The notes: a model not told the origin generated them from the letters alone. Shown: positions 1 through 10,090, counted from the first letter of the stretch. The stretch is 36,319 nt of DNA from Hymenoscyphus infarciens (GCA_001414345.1 LLCB01000444.1:1-36319), one strand, 5' to 3'. Numbers and translations: made by a program.

Positions 1-110
1 TAATACTAATTTATTAGTAGAGCTAATAATTTAAGCTTATATATAAAGTAGATATATAAAAGTTATATTATAATACTAATTTATTAGTAGAGCTAATAGA
101 AATGTTATTA
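1..110. repeat. AT-rich RIP-type DNA with a 28 bp direct repeat
   Basis: The first 110 bases are almost pure AT. A 28 bp sequence starting TAATACTAATTTATTAG occurs at 1-28 and again, identically, at 71-98. No gene is visible. This is probably the edge of a degraded repeat block that continues to the left of the window. Confidence 0.7.
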
Positions 111-600
111 CTATCTAATAGGTCTGCCTTAAAATAGTAAGGCTGCTAAGACAGTGTATGTCATAAAAGCTGTCATAGACACGGTTTCTAGCCATTTAAG
201 GGAGTGTCGCGCACGTATGACACCACCTTAAAAGGGGCTGGACAGGGGTAGATTTGGCATGCCAGAGGTGGTCAAGTCTTGCTCCCGCAATTCGCACTCG
301 CATCCAGGATGCAACTAGACAGGGCAGCACCAGACTAAATAAATTCATGGGTATTGATCTCAATGCCAATACACTTGCAATCGCCGACCCCTAACTGCAA
401 AGAATATTTAATTCGTACAATTGTTGAGTTTGAGATGGTGTTGTGTTGTGTTAAGGGGAAAGAGAAATGTTCTAGAACCTCGAGAGAACATCGCAACATC
501 GCAACAGTGCGTGTAGGAGTTCCGTGCTCACTCTCTAATTTTGGCCGAAAACACACTAAAAGGCACTCTCTTTAGACATACTATATCTTAACAACGATTA
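111..600. other. Normal-composition island, no gene
   Basis: A stretch of about 490 bp keeps ordinary composition, with many CA and TG dinucleotides, between two AT-rich blocks. Only short overlapping open frames of about 73 codons occur on both strands, with no recognisable domain. It may be unique DNA or a fragment of an unmutated repeat. Confidence 0.5.
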
Positions 601-2330
601 TTTATGTAAAACTTATAAGAAGAATATATTCCCAACTAATATAATTCCTAAGCTATATATATAATTTCAAAAACTAATATAATTTTTACTAATAAATTCT
701 CTAAGAGTTTTATATAATATATATTATATATAGCTCTAATATAAAGAAAAACTAGAGAGTTAAGTATCTAGTTATATAACTCTATATACTTAGTTTAATA
801 TAATTTTATAAAAGCGGTTCTCTATAATTAGTAGAGAAAGTTAGTAATTTTAAGTATATTTTTAGTAATTTCTACTCGTATCTCTTTAATTCGCTATTTA
901 ACTCGCGTAATTTAGTAGAACGCGGTTCTAATCTTATATTTCAAGCTTTAACGCGACTAAATAATTAAATTATTATCTTTTATTCTTCTTTTTACTTAAT
1001 ATATCTTCTCTAGAATAGCGTAAGACTAATACTATCTCTAGTACTAAAAAGTCTACTAAAAGAGCTTTCTTAAAAAGCATACTTCTTAAGTATACTCTAT
1101 AGACGTGTTTCTTAATAATAAGTACGATTCTAGTCTTATTAAATAGAAGCTCGTAGATTCTTTAGATTATAGAAATAATAATAAATATAATAAGAGAGTA
1201 AGAGAGATTAGAAGAAGAGATAGAAAAGGAGATAATACTACTATATATAAAATAAGAAGTATAAATAGCTTTAATTTGGATTTTAATATCTTAGTACTTC
1301 TAAACTAGTTTAATAGTATCGTAGTTTAAAGCTACTTAGTTTTTAGTATAATTCTAATTTAAATAAAAGTAGTTTTAGACTAGACTTCTAATTACGTCTA
1401 TATATAAGTTATATAACGAACTAAAGAGATATATCGAATTCTTATAAATACTTATTATTAATTAGTAGATATAGCGATATATACGTTCTATTTTAACTAA
1501 TCCGTTCTATTAAAAAAAGATTAGAAAAATATCTCTTTTATAACTAATCTTTTTATAATACTAGATAACTACGTCTCTAGTAGTCTAAAAGCTTAAACTC
1601 TATAAGAAAATTAAACTTAACTACTTTCTAAGTAGTTTTATAGACTTTTTATAAACTCTAGAAGTATTATTCTTTAATAGTCTTAAAAAGAGATAAAAGA
1701 ATAATTCTTAAAAAAGCTACGAATAGAGATTTTAGTATATAACTAACTTCGAGTTTTATAAAATCGGGATTTTATCTCTTTTAATAATTTTTAATAACTA
1801 GAGCTTTATATATAAAGATATATAGATATACTTAGTTAGAGACTACTAAAGCTTAATTATCTCATAGCTCTTAAGCTTTAGAAGTATTATTATTAAGTAG
1901 TTTAAAAGAGTATATTATTAATCTTAGTATTTATACTTTTTTTAGTCTTTCTAGAAAATCACCTTTTTTTAAAGAATCTATAGAAGTATTAAGAGAGAAT
2001 ATATTAAGAGATATAGTATAAAGAGAAGTAAGAAGAGTTTTTAAAACTAATATCTCTAATTCTTTAACTCTATTTTATATATAACTAATTTAAAAGCTAT
2101 TAAGCTTATAACTAGTTTACTAGAAAAATCTTCTTATATTCTATCTAAAAAGTATATAATAAGCTTAATAGAGTATTATAGATAGAGAAAGTAAGAGAGT
2201 TAGAAACAAGGTCTCTAAATTAGCTATAGTTATTATTCTTACTAAAAAATTTATTAAAGTATCTTAGACTCTACTAGAGTAGCTTTTTAGAAGAAGAGTT
2301 ATAATTAGCAGATATAGATAGAGATAGGTA
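600..2330. other. RIP-degraded AT-rich block, no readable gene
   Basis: About 1.7 kb of AT-rich sequence. CA and TG are nearly missing; 1561-1740, for example, contains neither. All frames are closed by TAA and TAG. I could not identify the parent element. Towards 2290-2345 it grades back into normal composition through an AGATAG/GGTAGG-rich stretch. It is best read as one or more RIP-mutated transposon remnants. Confidence 0.8.
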
Positions 2331-4078
2331 GGTAGAGCGGTGTAGAGAGGTGGTGGCTGATAGATAGCTCTAGAGTCTACGTTTCCTAAAATAACCCAAA
2401 GCTAGCAAGCTCTTTCTTTCTATCACGTGAATCACCTCAACCTTGATAGCGGGGACCTCTAAGTTCTTTCGATGCGAGCCTTCTCTCTTAACAAAATCCA
2501 CACTTTTTCCTACCTATAACAATTTCTGCTCCTGCTGCAACATCGTATTCGCATACACCTCTCACATGCAGCAAAACCACTACCGTCCTTGTTGCGTATA
2601 GTACTAGGTGAGGAAACTTGGTACCCCACGCACGCCACACTGACACCTTCCCTAAAGTCAACCACACTTCCAGATGAGTTGCAGCTAAATCCCACGACAC
2701 CTGCGTCATCTAATACGCCACTACCTACCATTCTCAGTATGAACCCTGTCTTTGATAAAACTTAATGTTATCAGAGTCCGAGTTCTTTTACTACAGCCAT
2801 ATTCAGGACTCAGCTCTTTCTTTCCTTATCACCAACAAACTATACCAGTGCCACTTCAACAACGAGATCTGTTGGCTCTGGAATGGGGCCGACTTGGCAA
2901 TGAAACCACGGGCCAATGCCCAGATCCAGCAAGTGCTTGGCTACAGCTGCCGGCCAGCCTTCGCAGTGTCTGTTGCTGAAGTCAGACAGTCTTCTAAAAT
3001 CGTTGGGCCATTTCTCTCCTTGCTAAACCAATATTGACGGGCCAAGATGGCGAGATGGTATATTTCTGTACTTCCAAATACTTCATGTCATTGGTGACAT
3101 GCTCTCTGTCGAAGGCATGCATCGTGTCACATCACTCTTTCAATAGTCCCAATACGGCTCATATTCGTTTTCACATCAAAACTTGGCTAGAATCTATCAT
3201 GAGTCAAACGACCCCCTCAATCCTACTTGTCAAGTGACATTCTCTTTACCAAAACATCTGGCCAGCAAAAAAACAGCTCTCACAGTACCACTGAGGATAC
3301 TTCTCATCCCATGTGGCATATTCTTCTCGAATCGAGCATCACAACACACCTTTTTTACAAGCAACCCGGATGACACGATGCTCAACGGGACGCTGCAGTA
3401 AACATTGACTGGGGTGGGCAAGATCTGGACCACATACGTCCCTTCGAATTCTCGTCTCACTTCCGTGCAGCTTGCCTGATCCCCGTGTTGATCATTGCGT
3501 ACATCAGATCTTATCCGGGTTGCGTATGGCGTGCATTTGCGAGGTCGTTCGAGCTACCATATGTGGGGGGAGCCAGTTCGGGAAGGACAAGAACCCCGAG
3601 GCGAGTGCCAGCGTCGAGGACTTCGGTCAAAGGCTACATTTGACATTAAAATAAAGGAACATGTCTTTCGAATTGCATGTCTGTAGCGTTGTTGGAGTTC
3701 ATGGCGTTGAGGGTATCGACTGAAAGTTTTATATGCCATGGAGGTCGAAAACTAAGTATAACTCGCAAATTTTCAGCCCCCCAAGGTCCAAGACATTCAG
3801 AGCTGGTACCCGATACCCTCACCACAACAATTCTCGGTCCGAGAACCACCATCACAATTCCGAAATTTTCCAGAACACACCCTTCATCCTCGGGATCGTC
3901 AAGAAATCGCAGGTTCTGATATCCCAATTTGTTGGACTGCATACTGCCAGTGCCCGATGTCATAAAATCCTTCCCGCCTGTCAAAACCCTCATTTCCAAA
4001 ACTGGATGCTTACGCATGTTATCTAGAAACGTTTCTTCGACCATCAGAACACTACAGGAGTGTCATTTCCGCATGGAA

Positions 4079-4283
4079 ACGGGTTCTTGAATTCTGGAGT
4101 CTCGTTACTTTCGATTTTGGTCATAACAAGTCAAGGTTCGCGTCACTGAATCTCAAAGTTTCATTTCCAAGTAGGTTGATTACTATTCTTCGTCGACCTG
4201 AAGACGGGTTCTTGAATTTGAAGTCTCATTTTGTCGATTTTTCTGCACACAGAATCACAACAAGGCAACACTGAATCTTAACT
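4079..4283. repeat. Diverged tandem duplication, period 125 bp
   Basis: The block at 4079-4158 begins ACGGGTTCTTGAATT and ends near CACTGAATCT. It recurs in diverged form at 4204-4283, with the same order of shared words (GGGTTCTTGAATT, AGTCTC, TCGATTTT, ATAACAAG/TCACAACAAG, ACTGAATCT). The copies differ by substitutions and small indels. Origin and function are unknown. Confidence 0.6.
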
Positions 4284-4658
4284 TGGATCTTTTGGCAAGA
4301 GCTCAAAGCGAGCATTCTCCTCTCGAATGCCCCAAAACGAAGACGCACAGAGAACCGAAGCGTCCGGGGACTCACGGTCTTCCCCCGCTTCCGAACGCGC
4401 TGCATGGCGTCAACCAGCAACAGAGAAGCTTGACACCTGTGGTTCATGCAAGTGGGAGTTTGCAGATACGGGCAGTTGAGATGATAAGTTGAATATGATA
4501 GATTACATCAGCAATTTTCAAAACTGAGGGAATTTATGTAGTTGTGATCTCTCAAGGTGTCTGGAATTAGCCTTCTCCGAAGCGGTCTACGTCGCTGACT
4601 TTGACAAGATTACCAAGTACATGTAGATCAAGAAGCTTACCAGCTCCTATCTAATTTA

Positions 4659-4680
4659 AATCTAGTGACGTCACTAGATT
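4659..4680. promoter_or_regulatory. Perfect 22 bp palindrome centred on a CRE (TGACGTCA)
   Basis: Positions 4659-4680 read identically on both strands, and the centre is TGACGTCA. This core is the known full CRE/ATF site bound by bZIP factors. Whether it is bound here is inference: the nearest certain gene is the 3' end of urate oxidase, about 2 kb away. It could instead be a transposon-end or chance palindrome. Confidence 0.5.
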
Positions 4681-4695
4681 ACTCATTAAATATTT

Positions 4696-4713
4696 CCAAC
4701 TTTACCCAGTTGG
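4696..4713. other. Small hairpin
   Basis: CCAACT at 4696-4701 pairs perfectly with AGTTGG at 4708-4713 across a 6-base loop, 15 bp after the CRE palindrome. No U-tract or gene end is adjacent, so no terminator role is claimed. Confidence 0.35.
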
Positions 4714-5767
4714 ATAAAGGAGAGATGGGAATAGTTTAAAAGAATTCTTGTATTCTTACATGCCCTTCTATTCTCTACTCTATGTCAAAAAAATGCTATT
4801 TGGCCTCCCTTGATATCTCGTTTCCTCGGATAGACTAGCAATTCTGAATCCGTCGCTTCTGCAATGGCTCTATCTAAGCAATGATTTCAATGTCACTCCG
4901 TCCAAGTTTTACAAGAGTTCAGGTGCTTGAAATCAAGTAATTAAATATTGCACTATAAATCACCAAGTAGAAACTGAACAGAATTCGAAATCAAAAGGCC
5001 TACTTCGTCTCGCGAACGATTTCCCCGGCATTCTTACCACCGAGCAGAGGTCCGAAAATTCCCAACTGACAACAGGCATCTCAATAGCAAACAAGTAAGT
5101 ATTTCAACCCGGCGACCATGCCTTGCTTCCGCGGGTTTAAGAAGAAGTGAACGACAAATTCTTTTCAACACATCTTTATCCAAACAGCACGTAATAAATG
5201 ATAGTATCTAAAATATCTAGGAAAGTCAACTTAACAGAAACTACATAAGAAGACTTTTTAAACTATTTTCCTTCGCCATCAAAGAAAATCACGCAACACC
5301 ACCTCGGCAATCCACCCTCCATCACCCCAACCCGAAACCCAACGCGATGCTCATACTTGTGCGCGTATTCCAAATCCCCTCACACATTTCAACAAGTAAA
5401 CATAACTACAAATATATGGCTCAAGTAGAGGTCCCTCTCCACCAGCTTTAACTTTGAGCGACACATACCACAAAAATACAAAACGTGCCAACTCTCAACA
5501 CCCAAACAACCCTTCCAGAAGAAGAAAAAGTGAAAACCAATCTTCCACACCAAATACCAAAACTAAGGCGCTGTAAACATCATGTCCCGGTCAAGTCAAC
5601 TAAATTGCGCAACCTGGGAGGAGTCATATTTCCTCATGTGCATCGGGAGGAGAAGGTTTTGTAGGGGGGTGATTCATATTAACTTGGTTGACTAGAGATG
5701 AATTCGGCCTGCGCGTTGATTGACGACTTAGCCGTCGCTCTTCCCTTTCGACCCTCAGAATTGAGGA

Positions 5768-5915
5768 TTGGCTTACTCGCTCTTTTTTGACCCCCAACTT
5801 TCGGATGGTTGGTTTACTCGTTGATTAGCAGCTTACCCCTTTTTGGCCCCCAACTTCGATGGTTGGTTCACTCGTTATTTGATGGCTCACCCGGTACTCA
5901 TTTGGGGGCCAAAAG
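5768..5915. repeat. Three imperfect tandem units plus an inverted repeat
   Basis: Units begin at 5768 (TTGGCTTACTCG), 5809 (TTGGTTTACTCG) and 5863 (TTGGTTCACTCG). The first two also share a CCCCCAACTT...GATGG segment. Within the array, the segment at 5840-5853 (TTTTTGGCCCCCAA) is nearly the reverse complement of 5902-5915, so a stem of about 14 bp could form. This looks like a non-coding repeat. Confidence 0.55.
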
Positions 5916-6083
5916 AAGGTCACGAGTAAGTCGCCAGGAGCTCAAGTTCGAGCTCGAGTAAGTTGGTTGAAAGCTCAAGAGAAGTAGGTGATGGTGTTAT
6001 TTAGTCTCTCTCTTCCGACATTGAAATGCACCAGGTGGGGTAGGAAACATGGGTTGGCAGTCTGAACTTATTTCACTTTACTC

Positions 6084-6156
6084 GCGGAGACCTTGAACTT
6101 GTAACCTCTCCTAGAGTAAGACGCGCTCAACTCTCGACGAACCAGCTTAACGCGCC
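6084..6156 (-). other. tRNA-like relic or SINE-head-like sequence
   Basis: Read on the minus strand, this stretch resembles the D-arm to anticodon-arm part of a tRNA (GTTGAGCGCGTCTTACTCTAG). A B-box-like AGTTCAAGGTC follows. A proper T-stem and matched acceptor stem are not visible, so it is unlikely to be a functional tRNA. A degraded tRNA or the tRNA-derived head of a SINE would explain it. It could also be coincidence. Confidence 0.25.
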
Positions 6157-6384
6157 TTCACCCAAACATGTCCAAATTCCAGAAGTTGGTGTTCAGTCGT
6201 ATCGCCAGAGAAGCCTGAAAATTCCTTCAAGATAGCCCCGGAATCCAGAACTAGAAAATACAGAGAACAGCATCAAGCACGGCAAAGGAAAGAGAGCGTA
6301 GGAGAGGATTCATTTTAATTATTGAGATTTCATGAAAATTGGAGTGCAATTGGACAGGAGTGAAGTAACCAATTTTTCTTTTTG

Positions 6385-6490
6385 GGTTGGGAGATTGGAG
6401 AGAAATGAGTAATGAGGAGAGGAAAGGAGAGGGGGAGGGGGAAAAGAGGAGGAGAAAGGGGAAAGAAAGGAGAAAAGGGAAAGAAGAAAA
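6385..6490 (+). repeat. Purine-rich GA/GGA low-complexity tract
   Basis: About 100 bp of almost uninterrupted purines on the plus strand, made of AGG, GGGA and AAAGG words, just downstream of the urate oxidase 3' end. Open frames here encode only E/R/K/G-biased low-complexity peptides and are not called as genes. Confidence 0.7.
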
Positions 6491-6708
6491 ATCCCCAATC
6501 AAAAAACAAAATCATAGAAATCTCATATCATATATTCTAGAGTCAGGCATCTCTATCTGCTCAACCAAACGTTATGTACAAAAGTAGTAGGTCCGGATCC
6601 ACCACTTTATCAGAAATTCGTAATTTCGTGAAAAAAACAGAAACTCCGTGGAAAAAGCTCAAACCACTAACGAGTGATACTGTACAGAGGACATTTCGCG
6701 AACTGAAC

Positions 6709-7744
6709 TCAGAGACGAAGAGAAGCTGGTTTACGGGCAACCTTGACCTCAATAAGTCCGTTGGGTCCGGATTGTGGTGCATATACTTCAGCATCTTTGC
6801 CGGTGTTCTTGGTACCCTTGTGCCAGCTGAGATCGATTTCGAAGCTGGAGATTGTTAGTGTTTGTTCTGCCAGAAGAAAAAAGGGGGTGGTAGGGAGTGA
6901 GAGAAACTTACTAGTGCTTGTTTGGGAGCTTGTAGTCGACGTCCTCGACCTCAGGGATGAATTCCAAGATCGCTTCGCACATCTTGTACATGGTATTTTG
7001 TACTGATGGGCTGTCCTCTTCAGCGAATGTCTTCATTGTGATAGATCTTGCTCCCTCCCAGGCCTTGTTGAATTTGGGGGTGGCTTCCTTAACCGCATCC
7101 AAGCTGGGGAAGGTCTTCCAGGTCCATCCACAATCCACATCTGTACTCAAGATACGGTCCCAAACCTCAGGAAGAGTGGTAAACTCATCCCGGACGAATC
7201 CATGGAATTGAGAGCCGGTGCTCTTCAAGACTAGCAGACCATTGATGCCACTGCGAATTTCAAGCTTACCCTTCTTGATGACAGCCTCAACATTGCGGGT
7301 TTCCGAACCGTCTCGGTAGAAGGAGTGTGGGTGTGGCTTTCCATCAATTGTCATTCTTGTCCATCGGTGTGTGATGATGCGAACGTTGGCAGTGTGGATG
7401 TGTTTGTAGGTTTCGATGAAGTGGGTTCCGAGGTAGCTAGCGTATAGCTCTGGAGGAGTGACCGGGTGCTCTTTGGCTTTGATGTAGATGGTGTTCTTGA
7501 TGGAATCGGTTGCGACGACTACGCTGTTATCTGCCTTTGTGTATCTGGAGAGTTGTAGTTGTGTTAGTGGGGTTCGCAATTGAGGGGCAATTGGACGTCC
7601 CACTTACGATACATCAATGGCACCTTCCAGGAGAACGCAGACAGTCATTTCGGTGACAGTTTGTATGCCTGTCTCCGCATCCTTCTCAACTTTGTAGACT
7701 CTGACATTGTCCTTGCCATATTTTGCGGAAGCAATTGCGGCCAT
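6709..7744 (-). CDS. uaZ: Urate oxidase (uricase), complete, three exons
   Basis: Urate oxidase oxidises uric acid to 5-hydroxyisourate in peroxisomal purine catabolism, supplying nitrogen. The exons on the minus strand are 7744-7608, 7544-6912 and 6844-6709, joined by GTAAGT...CAG introns of 63 and 67 bp. The spliced product is 301 residues, the usual length for fungal uricases. Family hallmarks are present: YGKDNVRVYKV near the N-terminus (Lys11), VVATDSIKNT (Thr58), KPHPHSF, and NKHYFEIDLSWHKG with His256. Lys11, Thr58 and His256 match the known catalytic triad. The start at 7744 gives MAAIASAKYGKDN, as expected for the family. The C-terminus is odd: it ends PASLRL, whereas fungal uricases usually end in a canonical PTS1 such as SKL. 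Composition is normal and there are no RIP signs. The neighbours are non-coding on both sides. Confidence 0.97.
6845..6911 (-). other. uaZ: Urate oxidase intron 2 (67 bp)
   Basis: On the minus strand the intron starts GTAAGT at 6911 and ends CTCCAG at 6845, with CACTAAC as a likely branch point about 16 bases before the acceptor. Removing it joins NKH to YFEIDLSW in phase. Without splicing, a TAG at 6911-6913 would truncate the protein right after the catalytic histidine. Confidence 0.95.
7545..7607 (-). other. uaZ: Urate oxidase intron 1 (63 bp)
   Basis: On the minus strand the intron starts GTAAGT at 7607 and ends CTCCAG at 7545, with CACTAAC as the probable branch point. Removal restores the conserved join GAIDVS-YTKADN. 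Confidence 0.95.
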
Positions 7745-7860
7745 TTTCGCGGCGTGATAGGAGAGAATTAGTTTGTTCGGGGTGATTAAGGGACAGGTTG
7801 GAAGTCAAGTAAGTGGGCAGCTCTGGAAAAGGGTTACCTGGATGGCGAGTGAGTGTTCCG

Positions 7861-7887
7861 GTCAGTGAAGTCAGTGAAGTCAGTGAA
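7861..7887. repeat. Three tandem copies of GTCAGTGAA
   Basis: A 9 bp unit is repeated exactly three times, between the urate oxidase start codon and its probable TATA box, so it lies in the expected 5' UTR. It may be a simple microsatellite. Confidence 0.8.
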
Positions 7888-7943
7888 GCTCTGTCTGTCA
7901 GTCCGATTCTCGTGAAGTTAGTCTGAGAGGGACATCCACTCTC

Positions 7944-7964
7944 TTTATAGCTCCTTTCTTATCT
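7944..7964 (-). promoter_or_regulatory. uaZ: Probable urate oxidase core promoter: TATA box with adjacent GATA site
   Basis: On the minus strand TATAAA lies at 7949-7944, about 200 bp upstream of the start codon. AGATAAG (a HGATAR site) lies at 7964-7958, about 9 bp further upstream. Three more HGATAR matches occur at 8130-8135, 8170-8175 and 8207-8212. GATA factors (AreA/Nit2) are known to activate uricase genes under nitrogen limitation. Control here is inferred; single HGATAR matches are frequent by chance. Confidence 0.5.
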
Positions 7965-8023
7965 CCACGACTGAGGGAGCGTATACGTAAGTGAGTGGCT
8001 TCTCCAGGGCAGAGCTCCAACAA

Positions 8024-8051
8024 GGGTGAAGGGTGAAGGGTGAAGGGTGAA
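8024..8051. repeat. Four tandem copies of GGGTGAA
   Basis: A 7 bp unit is repeated exactly four times about 60 bp upstream of the urate oxidase GATA/TATA pair. It could be a microsatellite or a clustered factor site; the sequence alone does not decide. Confidence 0.8.
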
Positions 8052-9144
8052 GCTTCAAGCAAATCCAAAGGCAAAGTGGTGTGCAGCTAACAAGGAAGTG
8101 GTGGTCCTGAGCTGTGTTGGCCGAGCTGCTGATAGACGGAGGCGGCCGAAAAGGCCTTGCGGGACCCGGCTATCAGGCAACTAGTAGAAGTGAAATGCTT
8201 CTTCTATTATCACCAGCAAATCATCTTCAACTAAATTCTTGGACGGATTTTCTTTCAAAAGCTAGACAGAAAATTCAGATTATTCTTCAATCTCAAGCCC
8301 TCTCATACTTTTCAATTACCCTCGGGGAGGAGTTTATTGTACTTGGCCTCGGGTTGCCGCGGGCCATGCCGCTGCATGGTTCGATTTTTGCATCGGAATC
8401 AGCCCTGCAGTTGAGGCTTTAGTTGGAAGACAGGCTTCACTTTAATGGATTCAGGAATGATGAGAAGAACAAAGCAAACCGAGAACAGTAAGCAAGCGCG
8501 TTTCTCGGCCTAATTGTCATGATAACTCAGGAAGTTCAATCTCCTACCGGACTCTACTTTTTTCAAGAAGCCTTCAAAATGGCTGAAGCGGCGTGCTCCG
8601 GAGAGAGTGTTATGCAAAGGCTTGCAACTGGAGCTTTTTATACAAGGGACCCCTCTATCTATATGTAATTTCTATTACTTCAGGTGTCATTGTTGCATGC
8701 CTGTATTTGTATTATATGGGATGGTGTTGAGTTTGTTGGACGTCACTTGAACGAGAACGAGATGGATTATATTCTCAACAGACTAACGAGTAACTTTAAG
8801 CAGTCACGTATATCACCTGTTGTCAGCTATCAAAATCACATACTTGGAGAGAAGACGAGAAGACGAAAGCTAAAGAGGAGAAGAGGGTAGCAACTTACAG
8901 ATATTCCGTTGCAAATCGCCTGCCTGCCTCTTCAATGGAGATGGTCTGAGGCACTCTTTGTTATTAATGACTGGTAAGAATGGGATATGCAATATCCTTA
9001 CCTACCTAATCGAGATATCAAGAGTCAGCTGTTAAACAGTCTACCTAGTTTCAATTGATACTTATATTAACCAAGGAATTATATCCAATGATCTAGTCAT
9101 ATCAGATGTGTACCAGGTAGTCAACTCGACCTCTCCTCGTCGTA
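8052..9144. other. Upstream region of urate oxidase, no gene seen
   Basis: About 1.1 kb of normal-composition DNA between the urate oxidase promoter and the AT-rich block. It holds three of the HGATAR matches described with the promoter. Open frames of 102 and 68 codons on the plus strand show no domain and no coding-like residue pattern, so I do not call them. Confidence 0.5.
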
Positions 9145-9146
9145 TA

Positions 9147-9375
9147 CGAGACGAGCCGCCGATTTTAGTATATTCTACACTATCATAACTACTTATAATA
9201 AAACCACGACAACGAACCTAAAAGTTATAAGTATCGACTCTAAGATTAATTAGCTTCTTTAAGATCGAGTAGAAGTTATTTCGTTCTTTTTATAGTTTTC
9301 TTTTCTATTATTAAAATATAATAAGATAAGAGTGTTATAAGCACGAGTCTATACTAAAATCAGCGGATCGTCTCG
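9147..9375. mobile_element. MITE-like element with 25 bp inverted repeats and TA target duplication
   Basis: CGAGACGAGCCGCCG at 9147 starts an arm running to 9171. Its reverse complement is at 9351-9375 with only two mismatches, both of the RIP type. TA lies on each side (9145-9146 and 9376-9377), which fits the TA duplication of Tc1/mariner-type elements. The 229 bp length and AT-rich interior indicate a non-autonomous element. It marks the left edge of the 17 kb degraded block. Confidence 0.65.
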
Positions 9376-9404
9376 TACTATATTAGATTAAGAACCGAAT
9401 AATA

Positions 9405-9604
9405 TATAGTAGCTATTAGCGACTCTCTTAGATATTTTAGAAAATCGACTTTTTACGCTTAAATATATTATAATTTAATATACTCTACTACTACCTTTTA
9501 TACTTAATTATACTTTAAAGTTAATAGAATTACTTATTAAAGCTATCTAATTATACTAAAATTATATATACTTAATTAGTATAGAAGTTATAGTTATTAA
9601 AAAG
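9405..9604 (+). repeat. Repeat R, copy 1
   Basis: About 200 bp starting TAGTAGCTATTAGCGACTCTC. It recurs in direct orientation at about 9655-9850 and inverted at about 25820-26022. The copies differ mostly by C-to-T/G-to-A changes. It may be part of the end of an older element into which the copia element inserted. Confidence 0.65.
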
Positions 9605-9654
9605 ATATAATTTGAAATTCTTACTCTTATATACTAAATACTCTAGAACCTACT

Positions 9655-9850
9655 ATTATATACTAGCTATTAGTAACTCTCTTAGATATTTTAGAAAATT
9701 AGCTTTTTACGCTCTTCTAATACTAAATATTACTATAACTACGCTACTATCTTTTAAAATATATACTTTTTAAAATTATATAAATTATATATTAAAGCTA
9801 TTTAAATATACTAAAAGTATATATATTTAATAAACTATAGTATTATTAGT
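9655..9850 (+). repeat. Repeat R, copy 2 (direct)
   Basis: A diverged direct copy of the 9405-9604 repeat (TAGCTATTAGTAACTCTCTTAGATATTTTAG at its start, given here in part as TAGCTATTAGTAACTC). It lies just left of the copia insertion site and has small indels relative to copy 1. Confidence 0.55.
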
Positions 9851-9919
9851 AGCTAAAAACTAGCCTTTCTCTCTTTTCTAGTAAAACTCTAGAAACTTAA
9901 AATTAACTTATTCTAAAAG

Positions 9920-10090
9920 TGTCGGTATATATTTAAGAGGTAAATAGCGATTTAGATTAGTATACGTAGGTATACGTGCTCCTCGCTTAAGAGCTACTTA
10001 AGTAGGTATCGTAGCTAGCTTTACTCGGTATATACGAACGATAATATAACTCTTTTTATATCGCTTTTATAACTATAAGTTATACTAATA
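9920..10090 (+). repeat. Copia 5' LTR (171 bp)
   Basis: Starts TGTCGGTATA and ends TATACTAATA. It aligns without gaps to the 3' LTR with seven differences counted by eye, all transitions. The ancestral ends were probably TGTTGGTATA...TATACTAACA-like short inverted repeats, as usual for LTRs. Confidence 0.93.

Larger units (their letters stand above)
2331..6708. other. Gene-poor normal-composition region
   Basis: About 4.4 kb of ordinary composition with no frame that I can match to a family. Open frames here are short (the longest is 132 codons, minus strand, 3646-4044) and lack recognisable motifs. The region holds the repeats, palindrome, tRNA-like relic and purine-rich tract listed separately. 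Small unrecognised or multi-exon genes cannot be excluded. Confidence 0.5.

Noticed and set aside
3646..4044. 132-codon minus-strand open frame
   Set aside because: Normal composition and a protein-like middle, but no recognised domain, no supporting splice structure, and it overlaps other open frames. Not enough to call a gene.
6251..6587. Open frames on both strands over the purine-rich tract
   Set aside because: They encode low-complexity E/R/K or F/P/S/L peptides produced by the GA-rich repeat.
6574..6858. 94-codon plus-strand frame opposite the urate oxidase last exon
   Set aside because: Antisense shadow of the verified uricase C-terminal exon.
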